Source: Sulfurovum sp.
GTDB lineage: Bacteria > Campylobacterota > Campylobacteria > Campylobacterales > Sulfurovaceae
NCBI GenBank assembly: GCA_020525365.1
Contig: JAIZOF010000001.1
Location: 152,286-216,285, forward strand
Reading direction: 5' to 3'
Length of the DNA: 64,000 bases
The notes beneath the pieces were generated by a model that had not been told where the DNA came from, searched no databases, and saw nothing but the letters and a program-made list of their open reading frames with translations. A program made the translations under genes and the position numbers. Below are positions 26,664-38,100 of this stretch, piece after piece. Positions within the stretch are counted from its first letter, which is position 1, and each line of letters starts with the position of its first letter.

Positions 26664-27680
26664 ATGTTTCATGCCTCTCTCTATGCTTCTTTTCGGTCTA
26701 TTGGTGCGTATGTTCCCCCCAAAACTCTTTCCAATAAAGATCTTGAGAAGATAGTTGATACCAGTGATGAATGGATTACCAAGCGTACAGGAATTAAAGA
26801 GCGTCATATTGCGGCCGATAATGAGTATACCAGCGATATGGGTACCAAAGCAGCAAAACAAGCAATAGAACGTGCTGGGCTTAAGCCTGAAGAGATTGAT
26901 TTAGTTCTATGTGCTACCGTGACACCTGATTACTTCAATATGCCCTCTACTGCTTGTATTATTTCGGACAAGCTAGGTATTCAAAATGTACAAGCATTCG
27001 ATATATCTGCTGCTTGTAGTGGATTTGTCTATGTGCTTTCTATTGCTAAAGCATTTATTGAATCAGGTATGAAAAAGAATGTTTTAGCCATAGGGGCTGA
27101 AAAGTTCTCATCAATTGTAGACTATACGGATAGAAGTACATGTATTCTATTTGGTGACGGTGCAGGTGCAGCAGTTATCTCTGCAACAGAAAATAGAGAT
27201 GATGCCTTTATGGATGTTCATGCAAGTGCCGATGGTTCCTATGCAGACTTTCTTGTAACACCCGCTCCGGGTACAGTTAACCCTGTTAGTCAAAAAGTAA
27301 TTGATGAAGGGTTAAATTTTGTTCAAATGAAGGGGAATGAAACCTTTAAGCTGGCAGTGAAGACCCTAACAAAAGATGTTAAAGAAATTCTTGCTAAGAA
27401 TGAGATTATTTCAGAGGATATTCCTCATTTTATACCACATCAGGCAAATTATCGTATTATCAAAGCAGTGGGAGATGCCCTTAAAATGCGAGAAGATCAA
27501 GTGGTTTTAACTGTTCATAAATATGGCAATACCTCGGCTGCCTCTATTCCTATGGCAATTAATGATATTTGGGAGTCCGGCAGGCTTCAAAAAGGTGAAT
27601 TGATGCTTCTTGATACTTTTGGTGGAGGGCTGACTTGGGCTTCAGCTCTTCTTCCGTTTGCAGGAGAAGCAAGCAAATAA
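26664..27680 (+). CDS. fabH: 3-oxoacyl-ACP synthase III
   Basis: It starts fatty-acid chains by condensing acetyl-CoA with malonyl-ACP. The thiolase-fold triad is Cys118 (SAACSGF), His259 (PHQANYRI) and Asn289 (YGNTSAAS). DEWITKRTGIKERHI and GGGLTWASAL are also typical. It has 338 residues. It closes the rpmF-plsX-fabH cluster, although the wider gap before it suggests an additional promoter. Confidence 0.96.
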   Translation: MFHASLYASFRSIGAYVPPKTLSNKDLEKIVDTSDEWITKRTGIKERHIAADNEYTSDMGTKAAKQAIERAGLKPEEIDLVLCATVTPDYFNMPSTACIISDKLGIQNVQAFDISAACSGFVYVLSIAKAFIESGMKKNVLAIGAEKFSSIVDYTDRSTCILFGDGAGAAVISATENRDDAFMDVHASADGSYADFLVTPAPGTVNPVSQKVIDEGLNFVQMKGNETFKLAVKTLTKDVKEILAKNEIISEDIPHFIPHQANYRIIKAVGDALKMREDQVVLTVHKYGNTSAASIPMAINDIWESGRLQKGELMLLDTFGGGLTWASALLPFAGEASK

Positions 27681-27776
27681 GTCTTTTTATTCACACAAGT
27701 ATTATTGATTATAATTATATTTTTCTGCCTTTTTAAAAAAGTAGAGTTGAAAAGTAACAGAGCATAAAGGTTATTT

Positions 27777-28589
27777 GTGAAAATAGGATTTATTGGTGAT
27801 ATTGTAGGGAAGCCTGGTCGTTTTATTATTAAAGAGCACCTTCAAGTACTTCGAGATAAGTACTCTCTTGATTTTGTTATTGCCAATGCAGAGAATGCTT
27901 CCCACGGTTTTGGACTAACGGTCAAGAATTGTGAAGAGTTATTGGAGTATGGCATTGATGTAATGACTGGTGGGAACCATAGTTTTGACAAGAGAGAGAT
28001 CTTTAAACTCTTTGAAACCCACCCTCTTATACGTCCCATAAATTACCCAGAAGCAACACCAGGGAAAGGACTTTACCGTACACGTATTGGTAATAATGAG
28101 ATTGCAGTAATCAACCTAATGGGATACTACACTATGCCGATGGTTGATAATCCCTTTACAAAGGTTGTGCCAGTAATTGCTTCATTGAAAGCTGAGGGAG
28201 TGAAACATATTATCATAGATATGCATGCAGAGGTGAGTGCAGAGAAAAATGCATTGTTGCACCTTTTTAGAGGAGATGTTTCTGCTATTCTAGGTACCCA
28301 TACACATGTAGGAACTGATGATCTTCAGATAACAAGCGGTTGTTGTTATGTGACCGATGTAGGGTTGACTGGTTGTCGTGATGGTGTGATTGGTATGGAT
28401 AAAGAGGTGCCGATACACCGTTTTCTTACTGGTACAGGTGGACATTATGATATTCCAAAGAATTGCAAGGCAATCTTTCAGATGATTATATTTGAATTAA
28501 ATGATGAGGGACGATGCATAGATGCTAAAAAGATTAAAATCTATGAAGAAGAAGCACAAGTAGTGACATCTGCTTGGTTGGAAGAGTAA
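27777..28589 (+). CDS. YmdB-family metallophosphoesterase
   Basis: The family has di-metal phosphodiesterase activity on 2',3'-cyclic nucleotides in Bacillus. FIGDIVGKPGR, ANAENASHGFG, GGNHSFDKREI, IIDMHAEVSAEK and LGTHTHVGTDD supply the metal ligands. It has 270 residues. The start is GTG at 27777. It lies between fabH and the convergent dnaX. The role in this organism is unknown. Confidence 0.9.
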   Translation: MKIGFIGDIVGKPGRFIIKEHLQVLRDKYSLDFVIANAENASHGFGLTVKNCEELLEYGIDVMTGGNHSFDKREIFKLFETHPLIRPINYPEATPGKGLYRTRIGNNEIAVINLMGYYTMPMVDNPFTKVVPVIASLKAEGVKHIIIDMHAEVSAEKNALLHLFRGDVSAILGTHTHVGTDDLQITSGCCYVTDVGLTGCRDGVIGMDKEVPIHRFLTGTGGHYDIPKNCKAIFQMIIFELNDEGRCIDAKKIKIYEEEAQVVTSAWLEE

Positions 28590-28799
28590 TCGACCTATTT
28601 TTTAAATAAATATTTTAAATTACTAGGGAAAAATGATAGCTATAGTAATTGTGATTGGGATAAAGATGTTATTAATCTTTCCAGAGTTTCTGAGAGTTTT
28701 CTCACGATATAACAGCAGTAATTTTTAGCTCCAATATCCAAGCATGGAATTGGTATATGATTTTCTAGAATAAGTAATCCAAAAAGATATTTTTGTAGA
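28590..28799 (-). other. Gap between ymdB-like and dnaX with a possible gene remnant
   Basis: No ATG-started gene fits. On the minus strand a frame different from dnaX stays open from inside the dnaX tail to a stop at 28640. It encodes a stretch with LDIGAKNYC that recalls motif I of class I methyltransferases. No ribosome-binding site or conserved start is visible, so it may be a decayed fragment or chance. Confidence 0.3.
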
Positions 28800-30590
28800 T
28801 TAGATATTTTTCTTGATACGTACTTTTTTTGGCGAGAGAAGCTCCATTGCCACTTTGACCATAGGTTCTTCGAGCAGAATGGAGGGGTCTTTCTCTTTAG
28901 ATGCTTCGGTATTTCCTGCATCTGGAGCAATACATGAACTTTTCATTTCAATATCTTTAGATATCAAGTCAGCATCGGTGCCACTATGTGTAGATATGGG
29001 TTGTGCGGTGACAATATTTTTATCTTCAGATATACTATTTTTTAAGGTTTTGTCGCTATCTTCTACTGGTTTTTTGTTGCTACTTGTTGGAGCTTTTTTT
29101 TTAATAATATTTTTGATTGTGGTTTCTAAGCCAAAGATTTCTTTGACAAACATATTGATTAGTCCCCAGTGCTTAATAAGCATTTTTTTATCATTTTCTT
29201 CAGCAGTTGATTCCCATGTTAGAAGGTTCTCCTCGAAACCAATAAAGGTAATATTTTTCTCAAAACAGCTTCCAAGGTCATAGTCTCGGTCATAAATCTT
29301 TTTAATAAAGATATCAAAAAGATTAGTACTGGGTTCTACATTTTGAGTATCAAGAGAAGAAGTGTGAGTATTTTGAGCCACCATGTTACTGCTACTATCA
29401 GGCGCCTCTTTTTCTATTTTTGATAAAATTTCTGGTGAGAGAATCTCCTCTTCTGTAATTGTAATAACTTCTTTTGACATAGAAGCTTGTTTGGGGGTAT
29501 TAACAATTTTACTACTTACTGTTACTCCCTTAAGCTCTTGCTCTAGACCACGTATCATGGCATCGATTTCTTTTATTTCAAGGGCTTCAACCATTTTGAA
29601 AAGTACCAAAGAGAGAACAAACTCTCCATCGCTTCCTAGGGCTAATAGACCTTTAGACTCTGCAATAGTACGAAAAAATCGCTCAATAATCATTGTGCTG
29701 AGCTTGCTGCTACCTTCGAGTAATAGATTTTTAAGATAGAGTGTTAATTCATCAAGAATCATCTCTGCCTCATAGTCGGCTGCTTTACGAATAAATCTTA
29801 AAATAGCATCATTATTTTTATTGATAATATTATCTAAGAGTGTTTCTAGCATACTTGGTTCTATGATACCAAGCATGCCTGTTACAGTTGCAACATCAAC
29901 ATGGTTTTGTGAATAGACAATTGCTTGATCAAGCAGTGTCAGGGAGTCTCGCAAGCTTCCTGCACCCGTACGAGCAATAATCTCAATAGCCTCTTTTTCA
30001 AATTCAATTTTTTCGAGGTTGAGAATATGCCCAAGGTGTTGTGCTGTTAAATTTTGTGGGATCTTTTTAAAACGAAAGTGTTGTGTTCTAGATAGAATGG
30101 TTGCAGGCAGCTTGAGTGGATCGGTAGTAGCAAGGATAAATTTGACAAAATCAGGCGGTTCTTCGAGTGTTTTGAGTAGGGCATTAAATGCTTGATTGGT
30201 AAGCATGTGGACTTCATCAATAATAAAAATCTTGTAGCGAGCAGAGCTTGGTTTGTATTTGGTGTGCTCAATGAGATCTTTGATATCATCAATTCCACGG
30301 TTACTTGCCGCATCCATCTCAATGGTATCCATATGGCGATTTTCTGTTGCCATCACACAATGAATGCATTCACCACAAGGATGAGAGCTAGCACCTTTTT
30401 CGCATAAAAGTGCTTTGGCAAAGATACGTGCAGTGGAGGTTTTTCCACTTCCTCTTAGGCCAGAGAAGAGGTAGGCATGAGAGAGTTGTTGATTATCCAG
30501 TGCCAGTGAAAGTGTTTGGGAGACTGCCTCTTGTCCAATTAAATCATTGAAGGTGGTAGGACGGTATTTTCTGGCTAGGGCTAATGACAC
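28800..30590 (-). CDS. dnaX: DNA polymerase III subunits gamma and tau
   Basis: This is the clamp-loader ATPase that places the sliding clamp and links polymerases. LARKYRPTTFNDLIGQ, Walker A GLRGSGKTS, the zinc-binding Cys cluster (PCGECIHC), Walker B FIIDEVHML and the sensor ATTDPLKLP are present. The C-terminal third has a conserved-looking domain, a Ser/Thr-rich linker and a basic end. The message begins GTG-GTG-GTG after GAGGAG; the third GTG (30590) has 6-nt spacing and gives MSLALARKYRP. An A9 run (codons 499-501 of the longest frame) is a possible slippage site. Confidence 0.95.
   Translation of the reverse strand: MSLALARKYRPTTFNDLIGQEAVSQTLSLALDNQQLSHAYLFSGLRGSGKTSTARIFAKALLCEKGASSHPCGECIHCVMATENRHMDTIEMDAASNRGIDDIKDLIEHTKYKPSSARYKIFIIDEVHMLTNQAFNALLKTLEEPPDFVKFILATTDPLKLPATILSRTQHFRFKKIPQNLTAQHLGHILNLEKIEFEKEAIEIIARTGAGSLRDSLTLLDQAIVYSQNHVDVATVTGMLGIIEPSMLETLLDNIINKNNDAILRFIRKAADYEAEMILDELTLYLKNLLLEGSSKLSTMIIERFFRTIAESKGLLALGSDGEFVLSLVLFKMVEALEIKEIDAMIRGLEQELKGVTVSSKIVNTPKQASMSKEVITITEEEILSPEILSKIEKEAPDSSSNMVAQNTHTSSLDTQNVEPSTNLFDIFIKKIYDRDYDLGSCFEKNITFIGFEENLLTWESTAEENDKKMLIKHWGLINMFVKEIFGLETTIKNIIKKKAPTSSNKKPVEDSDKTLKNSISEDKNIVTAQPISTHSGTDADLISKDIEMKSSCIAPDAGNTEASKEKDPSILLEEPMVKVAMELLSPKKVRIKKNI
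29094..29102 (-). other. A9 run in dnaX: candidate slippage or frameshift site
   Basis: On the coding strand nine A residues are followed by GCT. A -1 shift reads four more codons (S-S-N-K) and stops at TAG; a +1 shift stops after nine codons. Either would give a protein of about 505-510 residues that lacks the last ~97 residues. Thermus dnaX uses an A9 run in this way. Confidence 0.5.
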
Positions 30591-30596
30591 CACCAC

Positions 30597-30857
30597 CTCC
30601 TCAATTTATAGTAATATATTGTAGTCAATTTTTACTTTTGGTTGGTATAACTGAGAAGAATTTATGAAAGAGAAAAGATACTGCTTGAATGATGTAAAAA
30701 AGAGCAAGACATGCAGAGCATAAGCTAGATGTGACAAATTATATAAATGCAATATTTTAAAAATACTATTTCTCTTCCTCTTTCTTCTGCAAACCTCTTC
30801 CTACGGAAAAATGCGCTATAATCCTTCCAATTTACTTCCCTTTAAAAGTGAGAATAT
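30597..30857 (+). promoter_or_regulatory. dnaX-leuS divergent region with a leuS -10 box
   Basis: A perfect TATAAT at 30817-30822, preceded by TGCGC, lies 35 nt before the leuS ATG. On the dnaX side the minus strand has TTGACT and TATAAA-like strings just upstream of GAGGAG. Between them only a 19-codon frame is seen (ATG near 30664), which I do not support as a gene. Confidence 0.55.
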
Positions 30858-33302
30858 ATGAATTATGAGCCAAGTGAGATTGAAGCCAAATGGCAACGAA
30901 AATGGGAAGAGGAGCAGGCTTTTGAGCCAAATGATTCTCTGACACAAAAGAAGAAATATATTTTAAGCATGTTTCCGTTTCCAAGTGGTCGTCTGCACAT
31001 GGGACACGTACGAAACTATACTATTGGTGACGCATTGGCACGTTATTACCGCAAGCAAAAATTTAATGTACTACATCCTATCGGATGGGATGCTTTTGGC
31101 ATGCCTGCAGAGAATGCCGCAATCAAGCATGGTAGACACCCTAAAGAGTGGACCTATGGTAATATTGACTATATGCGTAAAGAACTTAGTGCATTGGGTC
31201 TTAGCTTCTCCAAAACACGTGAGTTTGCTACTTGTAATGAAGCTTATACCAAACATGAGCAGAAGTTTATTATTGAAATGTATAAGAAGGGACTACTCTA
31301 TCGTGAGAGTACGACAGTCAATTGGTGCGAAAGCTGTCATACTGTACTTGCCAATGAACAGGTTGAAGAGGGGTGCTGTTGGCGTTGTGATAATCCTGTT
31401 AGGCTTAAAAAGATGCCTGGATATTACTTAAATATTATCTCCTATGCAGATGAACTGCTTGAGAATCTTGAACAGCTCGATGGTAAATGGCCCCATCAGG
31501 TTATTGCGATGCAGAGAAATTGGATTGGGAAGTCTCAAGGACTCTCATTTAGGTTTGAGTTGAGTCAAGAGAGCAAAGTAAAACTTGGTAGAGAGTTTGA
31601 TGGATATGAAGTTTTTACTACACGTCCCGATACAGTTTATGGAGTGACTTATTCTGCACTAGCAGTGGAGCATCCTATTACAAAATATTTAGTTGAGCAA
31701 GGACTACTTGAAGCCAGCGTAATTGAGAAAATCAAAGCCATTGCTAGTATGACAGAAGTAGAGCGTGCACAACAGGACAAAGAGGGGTATCCACTGGGTA
31801 TATCCGTTGTGCATCCGCTTACTGGAGAAGAGATCCCTGTTTGGACAGCAAATTTTGTATTGGCAAGCTATGGTAGTGGTGCAGTTATGGCAGTACCAGC
31901 ACATGATGAACGTGATTTTGAATTTGCTACCAAGTATGATTTGCCAATTAAGCGTGTTATTGAGGGGGGTGAGAATTTGCCCTATATTGGGAATGGGATA
32001 CTTATTGAGAGTGAACATTTTAGTGGCGCAAAGAGCGATGAGGCAAAGAGAGCTATTATTAACTATATGGAGGAAAAGGACAAGGGTAGAGGGACGACTA
32101 ACTATAAACTACGTAATTGGGGAGTTAGCCGTCAACGCTATTGGGGTGCACCAATTCCATTTGTTCATTGCGATGATTGTGGACTTGTGCCTGAAAAATT
32201 TGAAAATCTACCTGTTACGCTTCCTGAAGATGTGGAGATTACTGGAGAGGGAAATCCACTAGAAAACCACCCAACATGGAGATTCTGTCAGTGTCCTAGG
32301 TGTGGCAAGGATGCTGTACGCGAAACAGATACACTTGATACCTTTGTACAGTCAAGTTGGTATCAGTTTCGTTATGCGACTAACTCTAAAAAATGGAATG
32401 AAATTGGTATTGATAAAGATGAAGCCAACTACTGGCTAGGTATTGATCAATATATTGGTGGGATTGAGCATGCCATCTTACACCTACTCTATGCACGTTT
32501 TTTTACTAAAGTACTTAGGGATTTTGGTTACCATAGTATTGATGAGCCTTTTACACACCTATTAACACAAGGAATGGTGCTTAAAAATGGTATAAAAATG
32601 AGTAAGTCTAAAGGTAATACAGTCGATCCTGATGCTTTGGTGCAGAAGTATGGTGCTGATACGGCACGTCTATTTATTCTCTTTGCCGCACCGCCACAAA
32701 AAGAGCTTGAGTGGAATGATTCAGCCGTAGAGGGTGCTTTTAAGTTTATCAAAAAACTATATGATCGCAAAAATAAAGTAATAAGTGATACATTATCTCA
32801 AATCGATCACAGTAGTTTAGATAAAGAGAGTAAACTGGCACGTCAGAAAGTATATGAAGCCCTAAAAAAATCAACTGATGTCTATGAGAATACTTTTGCT
32901 TTCAATACACTCATTGCCGCTTGCATGGAGGCACTTAATGCACTCGATAAACAGAAAAGTAGCGATGTTTGGACAGAGGGGATGTATATTATGCTTAATT
33001 TACTTGAACCAATAATTCCACATATAACAACTGAACTGAGTGAACAACTCTTTAATAGAGACAATCTTAGAACAAACATACAAGTCAAAGAAGAAGTTTT
33101 TGTACAAGAGAGTATCCTTTATATGGTAATGATTGGAGGGAAAAAACGGACAGAGATTGAAGTTAACCCGTCTACCTCACAAGAGGATATTCTTGTTGCC
33201 GCTAAAGTAGCAGGAGAGAAGTGGCTTCAGAATATGCAAATTGTCAAAGAGATTGTTGTGCCTGGTAAATTGGTTAATTTGGCAGTTAAGCCAATTACTT
33301 AG
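30858..33302 (+). CDS. leuS: Leucyl-tRNA synthetase
   Basis: This class I enzyme charges tRNA-Leu. The HIGH box is present as HMGH at residues 47-50 ([15 protein letters not shown]) and KMSKS at 580-584. The CP1 editing domain ([23 protein letters not shown]) and a zinc-like CxxC pair region are present. It has 814 residues, normal for bacteria. It is followed by an LptE-like gene and folC, an order I recall from Campylobacter. Confidence 0.98.
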   Translation: MNYEPSEIEAKWQRKWEEEQAFEPNDSLTQKKKYILSMFPFPSGRLHMGHVRNYTIGDALARYYRKQKFNVLHPIGWDAFGMPAENAAIKHGRHPKEWTYGNIDYMRKELSALGLSFSKTREFATCNEAYTKHEQKFIIEMYKKGLLYRESTTVNWCESCHTVLANEQVEEGCCWRCDNPVRLKKMPGYYLNIISYADELLENLEQLDGKWPHQVIAMQRNWIGKSQGLSFRFELSQESKVKLGREFDGYEVFTTRPDTVYGVTYSALAVEHPITKYLVEQGLLEASVIEKIKAIASMTEVERAQQDKEGYPLGISVVHPLTGEEIPVWTANFVLASYGSGAVMAVPAHDERDFEFATKYDLPIKRVIEGGENLPYIGNGILIESEHFSGAKSDEAKRAIINYMEEKDKGRGTTNYKLRNWGVSRQRYWGAPIPFVHCDDCGLVPEKFENLPVTLPEDVEITGEGNPLENHPTWRFCQCPRCGKDAVRETDTLDTFVQSSWYQFRYATNSKKWNEIGIDKDEANYWLGIDQYIGGIEHAILHLLYARFFTKVLRDFGYHSIDEPFTHLLTQGMVLKNGIKMSKSKGNTVDPDALVQKYGADTARLFILFAAPPQKELEWNDSAVEGAFKFIKKLYDRKNKVISDTLSQIDHSSLDKESKLARQKVYEALKKSTDVYENTFAFNTLIAACMEALNALDKQKSSDVWTEGMYIMLNLLEPIIPHITTELSEQLFNRDNLRTNIQVKEEVFVQESILYMVMIGGKKRTEIEVNPSTSQEDILVAAKVAGEKWLQNMQIVKEIVVPGKLVNLAVKPIT

Positions 33303-33359
33303 TGAAGAATATGCATATAAAATATAATTTTATTTTTATACAATTAAAGGGTAGACAAG

Positions 33360-33917
33360 ATGAAGATTATCAATAAATATTTTTTGAAGAAAAATATACC
33401 AAAATATGTCATACTTTATATACCATACTTCATGATGATAGTATTGCTATTGACTGCCTGTAGCTATAAGCCCTCTGCCCATTCGATTAAAAAATTCTTT
33501 GGTAATAATATATTTATTGAAGTCAATGTTGACAGAGCAGAACCTGAAAATGCATCCTATATTAAAGATGAGATGAATCGGATTGTTTACCAGCATTTTA
33601 AAGGACATGTTGTTTCTAAAGAGGCAGCAGAAAGTCAGATATATATTGATTACCATGGAAGTACATTTGAGCCACTTACCTATACCAATGGATATGTAAC
33701 ACGTTACCGTGTCAACATGCAGGTACATTTTCATATGATTACCCCAAAAGGTGTATTGGATAAAACAATTTCTACGATTTATGAGTCTGATATTGAAGAG
33801 AGCGCACTACGGTCATCCACGTTACGTATTGAGGCAATTAAAAACGGATTGAAAAAGGCTATGGATGAGTTCATTACATATGTGAGTGTCAAAGGAGTAT
33901 TAAATGTTAAACGCTAA
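33360..33917 (+). CDS. lptE: LptE-like lipoprotein
   Basis: It is probably the outer-membrane lipoprotein that plugs the LptD lipopolysaccharide translocon. A basic N-terminus and hydrophobic run end in the lipobox LLTAC (Cys near residue 34). The mature part has IFIEVNVDRAEPENASYIKDEMNRIVYQHF, the alpha-beta pattern of LptE proteins. It has 185 residues. Family similarity is weak across bacteria, so the call rests on the layout and on its position between leuS and folC. A TATAAT at 33323-33328 may be its promoter. Confidence 0.75.
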   Translation: MKIINKYFLKKNIPKYVILYIPYFMMIVLLLTACSYKPSAHSIKKFFGNNIFIEVNVDRAEPENASYIKDEMNRIVYQHFKGHVVSKEAAESQIYIDYHGSTFEPLTYTNGYVTRYRVNMQVHFHMITPKGVLDKTISTIYESDIEESALRSSTLRIEAIKNGLKKAMDEFITYVSVKGVLNVKR

Positions 33918-33928
33918 GTATTGAGACA

Positions 33929-35137
33929 ATGGATTTAATCACTTTTTTAGACCAAAAACCACTTTACTACAAAGAGATAGATCATGAGCGAGTACATATT
34001 GCCTATGGGGTACTCAAGTCATATATCAAGCATCCTAGAACAATTCATATAGTAGGTACAAATGGAAAAGGAAGCATAGGGCGAATGATTGCTCATCTTG
34101 CATGGTGTCAAGGAGCGAGTATTGAACCATATGAAAAAAATTCTTTCTGTTTTTCGGTAGGACACTACACCTCTCCTCATATTTTAAAGTTTAATGAACG
34201 TATTTGGATAAATGGTACAGATATCTCCGATGAGGTGCTTGAGTATGCGCATCAGAGACTTTATGGTATTCTTGGCAAAGAGATGAGTCAAGCACTCTCC
34301 TATTTTGAGTATACAACACTACTTGCATTGGTTGTATTTGAAAAATGTGATTTGATAATACTTGAGGCAGGGCTTGGTGGTGAATTTGATGCAACCAATA
34401 TTTGTGACAAAGAACTTTCTGTTATCACTCCCATTGGTATTGATCATCAGGCATTTTTGGGTAATACCATCGTAGAGATCGCAACAACAAAAATACGCAG
34501 TATTCAAAAAAAAGTTTTGTTAGCCCCACAGCCATATTCAGAAGTGGTAGAAGTAGCAAAAAAAGTTGCAAATGATACAAAATCAACCCTTGTGTTTGCT
34601 CAACTATTTGAAGATAATCCCATAGAGGATATCTGCAAGAGCTACTCCTGTGTATTAAAGCAAATTGCCAAACAAAAAGGTTGGCCGAACTTTCTTATAC
34701 AAAATGCTATGGTTGCTATGCAGGCTTTAGATATGCTAGAGATACCGTATGACCTAAGAGATCTTGAAAGCCTAAGACTTTTTGGTCGTTTCTATCCAGT
34801 GACAGAAAATATTCGTATTGATGTTGGACACAATTTATTGGCAGCAAAAGTTATTGTAGAAGCAATGGAGCCTAAAACAGTACTCATTTACAATTCACTC
34901 GATGATAAAGATTATGAGATAATATTACGGATACTAAAACCTAAGCTTAAACGTGTAGAGATTATTGATATTAATTCACAGCGTGCAACAACCAAAGTAT
35001 CGATAGAGTTTGCACTTGAGAGGATTGGAATACCTTATAGTGATTTTAATGGCATACTTGATAAGAATGAATATTATTTGGTCTTTGGGTCATTTTATAC
35101 TGTTGAAGCATTTTTAAAAACTATCAAAATTAAATAA
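33929..35137 (+). CDS. folC: Bifunctional folylpolyglutamate / dihydrofolate synthase
   Basis: It adds glutamate to dihydropteroate and folates. The Mur-ligase-type P-loop HIVGTNGKGSIGRM, SVGHYTSPHILKFNERI, LEAGLGGEFDATN and PIGIDHQAFLGNT are diagnostic. It has 402 residues. It stands 11 nt after the LptE-like gene and its stop runs into the mfd ribosome-binding site. FolB (49.5 kb) and pabB (7.0 kb) cover other folate steps. Confidence 0.94.
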   Translation: MDLITFLDQKPLYYKEIDHERVHIAYGVLKSYIKHPRTIHIVGTNGKGSIGRMIAHLAWCQGASIEPYEKNSFCFSVGHYTSPHILKFNERIWINGTDISDEVLEYAHQRLYGILGKEMSQALSYFEYTTLLALVVFEKCDLIILEAGLGGEFDATNICDKELSVITPIGIDHQAFLGNTIVEIATTKIRSIQKKVLLAPQPYSEVVEVAKKVANDTKSTLVFAQLFEDNPIEDICKSYSCVLKQIAKQKGWPNFLIQNAMVAMQALDMLEIPYDLRDLESLRLFGRFYPVTENIRIDVGHNLLAAKVIVEAMEPKTVLIYNSLDDKDYEIILRILKPKLKRVEIIDINSQRATTKVSIEFALERIGIPYSDFNGILDKNEYYLVFGSFYTVEAFLKTIKIK

Positions 35138-35147
35138 GGTGAAAATT

Positions 35148-38100
35148 ATGCTATCTCAAGCAGCTATCTACGAATATCTCAAAAATCAGTATTCAGCACC
35201 CAGTGCTTCTTTGCTTCTTTGTAAAAATGATAAAGAGGCAAGTCAGATTGCTGACGTGGCAATACTTCTTAACTATAGCACATTTGTGCTACCCGATATT
35301 CGTACTAGTACGGGAGAGAACTTACGAAGCTATTCAGAAGAGATACAGCAGTTTATGCTTACTTTGACAAGGTATCATAATTCGTCACAGAGTAATACAT
35401 TACAATCTACGAGACATCCAAAGCTTCTCATCTCCCCTATCAAAACCATATTGCTTCCTTTTCCAAAACCAGAATACTTTTCTCAAAAACAGATTACATT
35501 TGGCGAGATGATTGACCTGAAGGCATTTAAAGATGAGCTTTACCATTGGGGTTATCATTTTACTGATATTACTGTAAGTCGTGGAGAGGTTTCATTTCGT
35601 GGAGATATCATTGATATCTTTCCTATTCAAAGTGAGAATCCTTACCGCATTTCGCTCTTTGATGAGGAGATTGAAAGTATTTATATGTTTGATAAGAATA
35701 GTCAAAAACGTATTGGAGAAGAGATAGAAAGCTTTGAGATGACACCAGCATTTTTAGCATTAGATGATATGCAGTATAAAATGCTCAAAAATAGGTGTAA
35801 ATGTAGTCCATATGAGAGTTTTGTTAAAGATATTGATGCGCTTGGATTGTGGCATCTTGATACGCTTGGAGAGAGTGCATTAGTGCAGCACAAAGCATTA
35901 CTTGCCCATAACCTTGATGAGGAGATTAATGAGATTTATGAACTTGATTTTCCACTGATACCACGTAAAGATTTTCTACTACCTACTATTCCTGAAGCTA
36001 AAACTTATCGTGATCTTGAGGTGGCAGATCCCAATAAGTTACTCGAAGCTCATAAAGAGAAGCAGATTATAGTTTTGGCAAAGAATGAGAGTGTTGTTCG
36101 TGGTTCTCAACTGAGTAGTTTTGAAAATATTGAGTTTGTCTATCAAGAGGGTATTGTCAATATCATGGGATCAGAGCAACTAATTCTCTCTTTAAATAAA
36201 CCAATTAAGCGTAAAAAAGTTAAAAAGTCAGCCATTGTTCTTGATGAACTTAATCTTGGTGATTATGTGGTGCATGAAAACCATGGTGTAGGGATATTTA
36301 AAGGGATTGAAAAACGAGAAGTACTTGGCGCTACTTCAGAATTTGTATCTATTCAGTATCACAATGAAGACATGTTATTTATTCCTGTAAGTAATCTTGA
36401 AGTGATAGATCGTTATATAGCAGAGGGAGGGGCTTTACCTATCCTTGACCGTATGGGAAAAGCAAGCTTTAGCAAGCTTAAAGCAAAGGTTAAAGAGAAA
36501 CTTTTTGCCATCGCCTCACAAATTATCAATCTATCTGCACAACGACATCTTAAAAAGGGCATTATACTGAAGGTACCAAGCGAGCATGCCATATTCATGT
36601 CTAAAGCAGGATTTATACATACAGAGGATCAAGAGCATACCATTATGGAGATGCTTGATGATATGCAAAGTGGTCGTATGATGGATAGACTACTCAGTGC
36701 TGATGTTGGTTTTGGAAAGACAGAAGTAGCAATGAATGGAATATTTGTAGTAGCAAGGAATGGATATCAAGCAATGATGATTGCCCCTACAACCCTATTG
36801 AGTGCACAACACTACAAGAGCCTAAAAGAGCGTTTTTCTGGTTGGAATATTTCAGTGGCACGATTTGACCGTTACACAACAGTCAAAGAGAAGAATGCGA
36901 TTCTCAAAGGACTTTCTGAAGGAAATATTGATGTAGTAGTAGGTACTCATGCGCTACTCAAGGCAAAATTCAAGAGCCTTGCGCTTGTAGTCATTGATGA
37001 AGAGCATAAGTTTGGAGTGAAGCAGAAAGAGACACTCAAAGAGATGAGTATCGATACTCATCTACTCTCGATGTCTGCTACACCCATTCCTCGTTCACTT
37101 AATATGGCACTATCTCAGGTTAAGTGTTTTTCTGAAATTCTGACGCCACCAACTGAGCGTCAAGGAGTACGAACTTTTATTAAAAGTTATGATGACAAGG
37201 TAATTAAAGAGGCAATTTTACGCGAATTGCGCCGTGGGGGGCAGATCTTTTATGTTTTTAATGCTATTGCTGGTATTGAAGAAAAGAAAAAAATACTACT
37301 AGAAATATTACCCAAACTACGTATTGCAGTACTTCACTCTAAAATTTCTGCAAAAGAGACTGAAAATGAAATGATAAAATTTGAAAATGGAGAATATGAT
37401 GTGCTGCTCTCTACTTCTATCATCGAGTCAGGTATTCATATGCCACATGCTAATACAATCATTGTCGATGGTGCGGATAACTTTGGTATGGCAGATCTCC
37501 ATCAGCTTCGTGGACGTGTTGGGCGTGGAGAGAGAGAAGGTTATTGTTACTTTATAGTTACCAATAAAGAGCACCTAAGTGAAAATGCTAGACGTAGGTT
37601 ACTTGCACTTGAGTCACACTCTGACTTGGGTAGTGGTGCCGTGCTAGCATTTCATGATCTTGAGATTCGTGGGGGTGGAAATATTATTGGAGAAGCACAA
37701 AGTGGACATATTAAGCAGATAGGCTACAGTCTCTACTTACGTATGCTTGAAGATGCTATTTGTGAACTAAGTGGTCAGAGCAAAGAAGTGACTAGGCAAG
37801 TTGATATGAAGTTAGCCGTACAGGCATATCTGAGTGAAGAGCTTATTGTAGAGGATAGATTACGCTTAGAGCTTTATCGTAGGTTGGTACAGTGTGAGAC
37901 AGCAGGAGAGGTGTATGAGATAGAAAATGAGATTGCTGATAGGTTTGGAAAGCTTGATACCATTACTCGCCAGTTCATTGATGTGATGGTCATGAAGGTA
38001 CTTGCCAGAGAACAGGAAATATCTAAAGTCTCTTCCTATGGTGAGAATATCTTTATTGAGTTTGCTCAAGAGGACAAAGCACGTGTGACACTTAAGGCAC

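Noticed and set aside
33318..33337. AT-only hairpin followed by T residues between leuS and the LptE-like gene
   Set aside because: The stem is all A-T and overlaps a better TATAAT promoter match; too weak to call a terminator.
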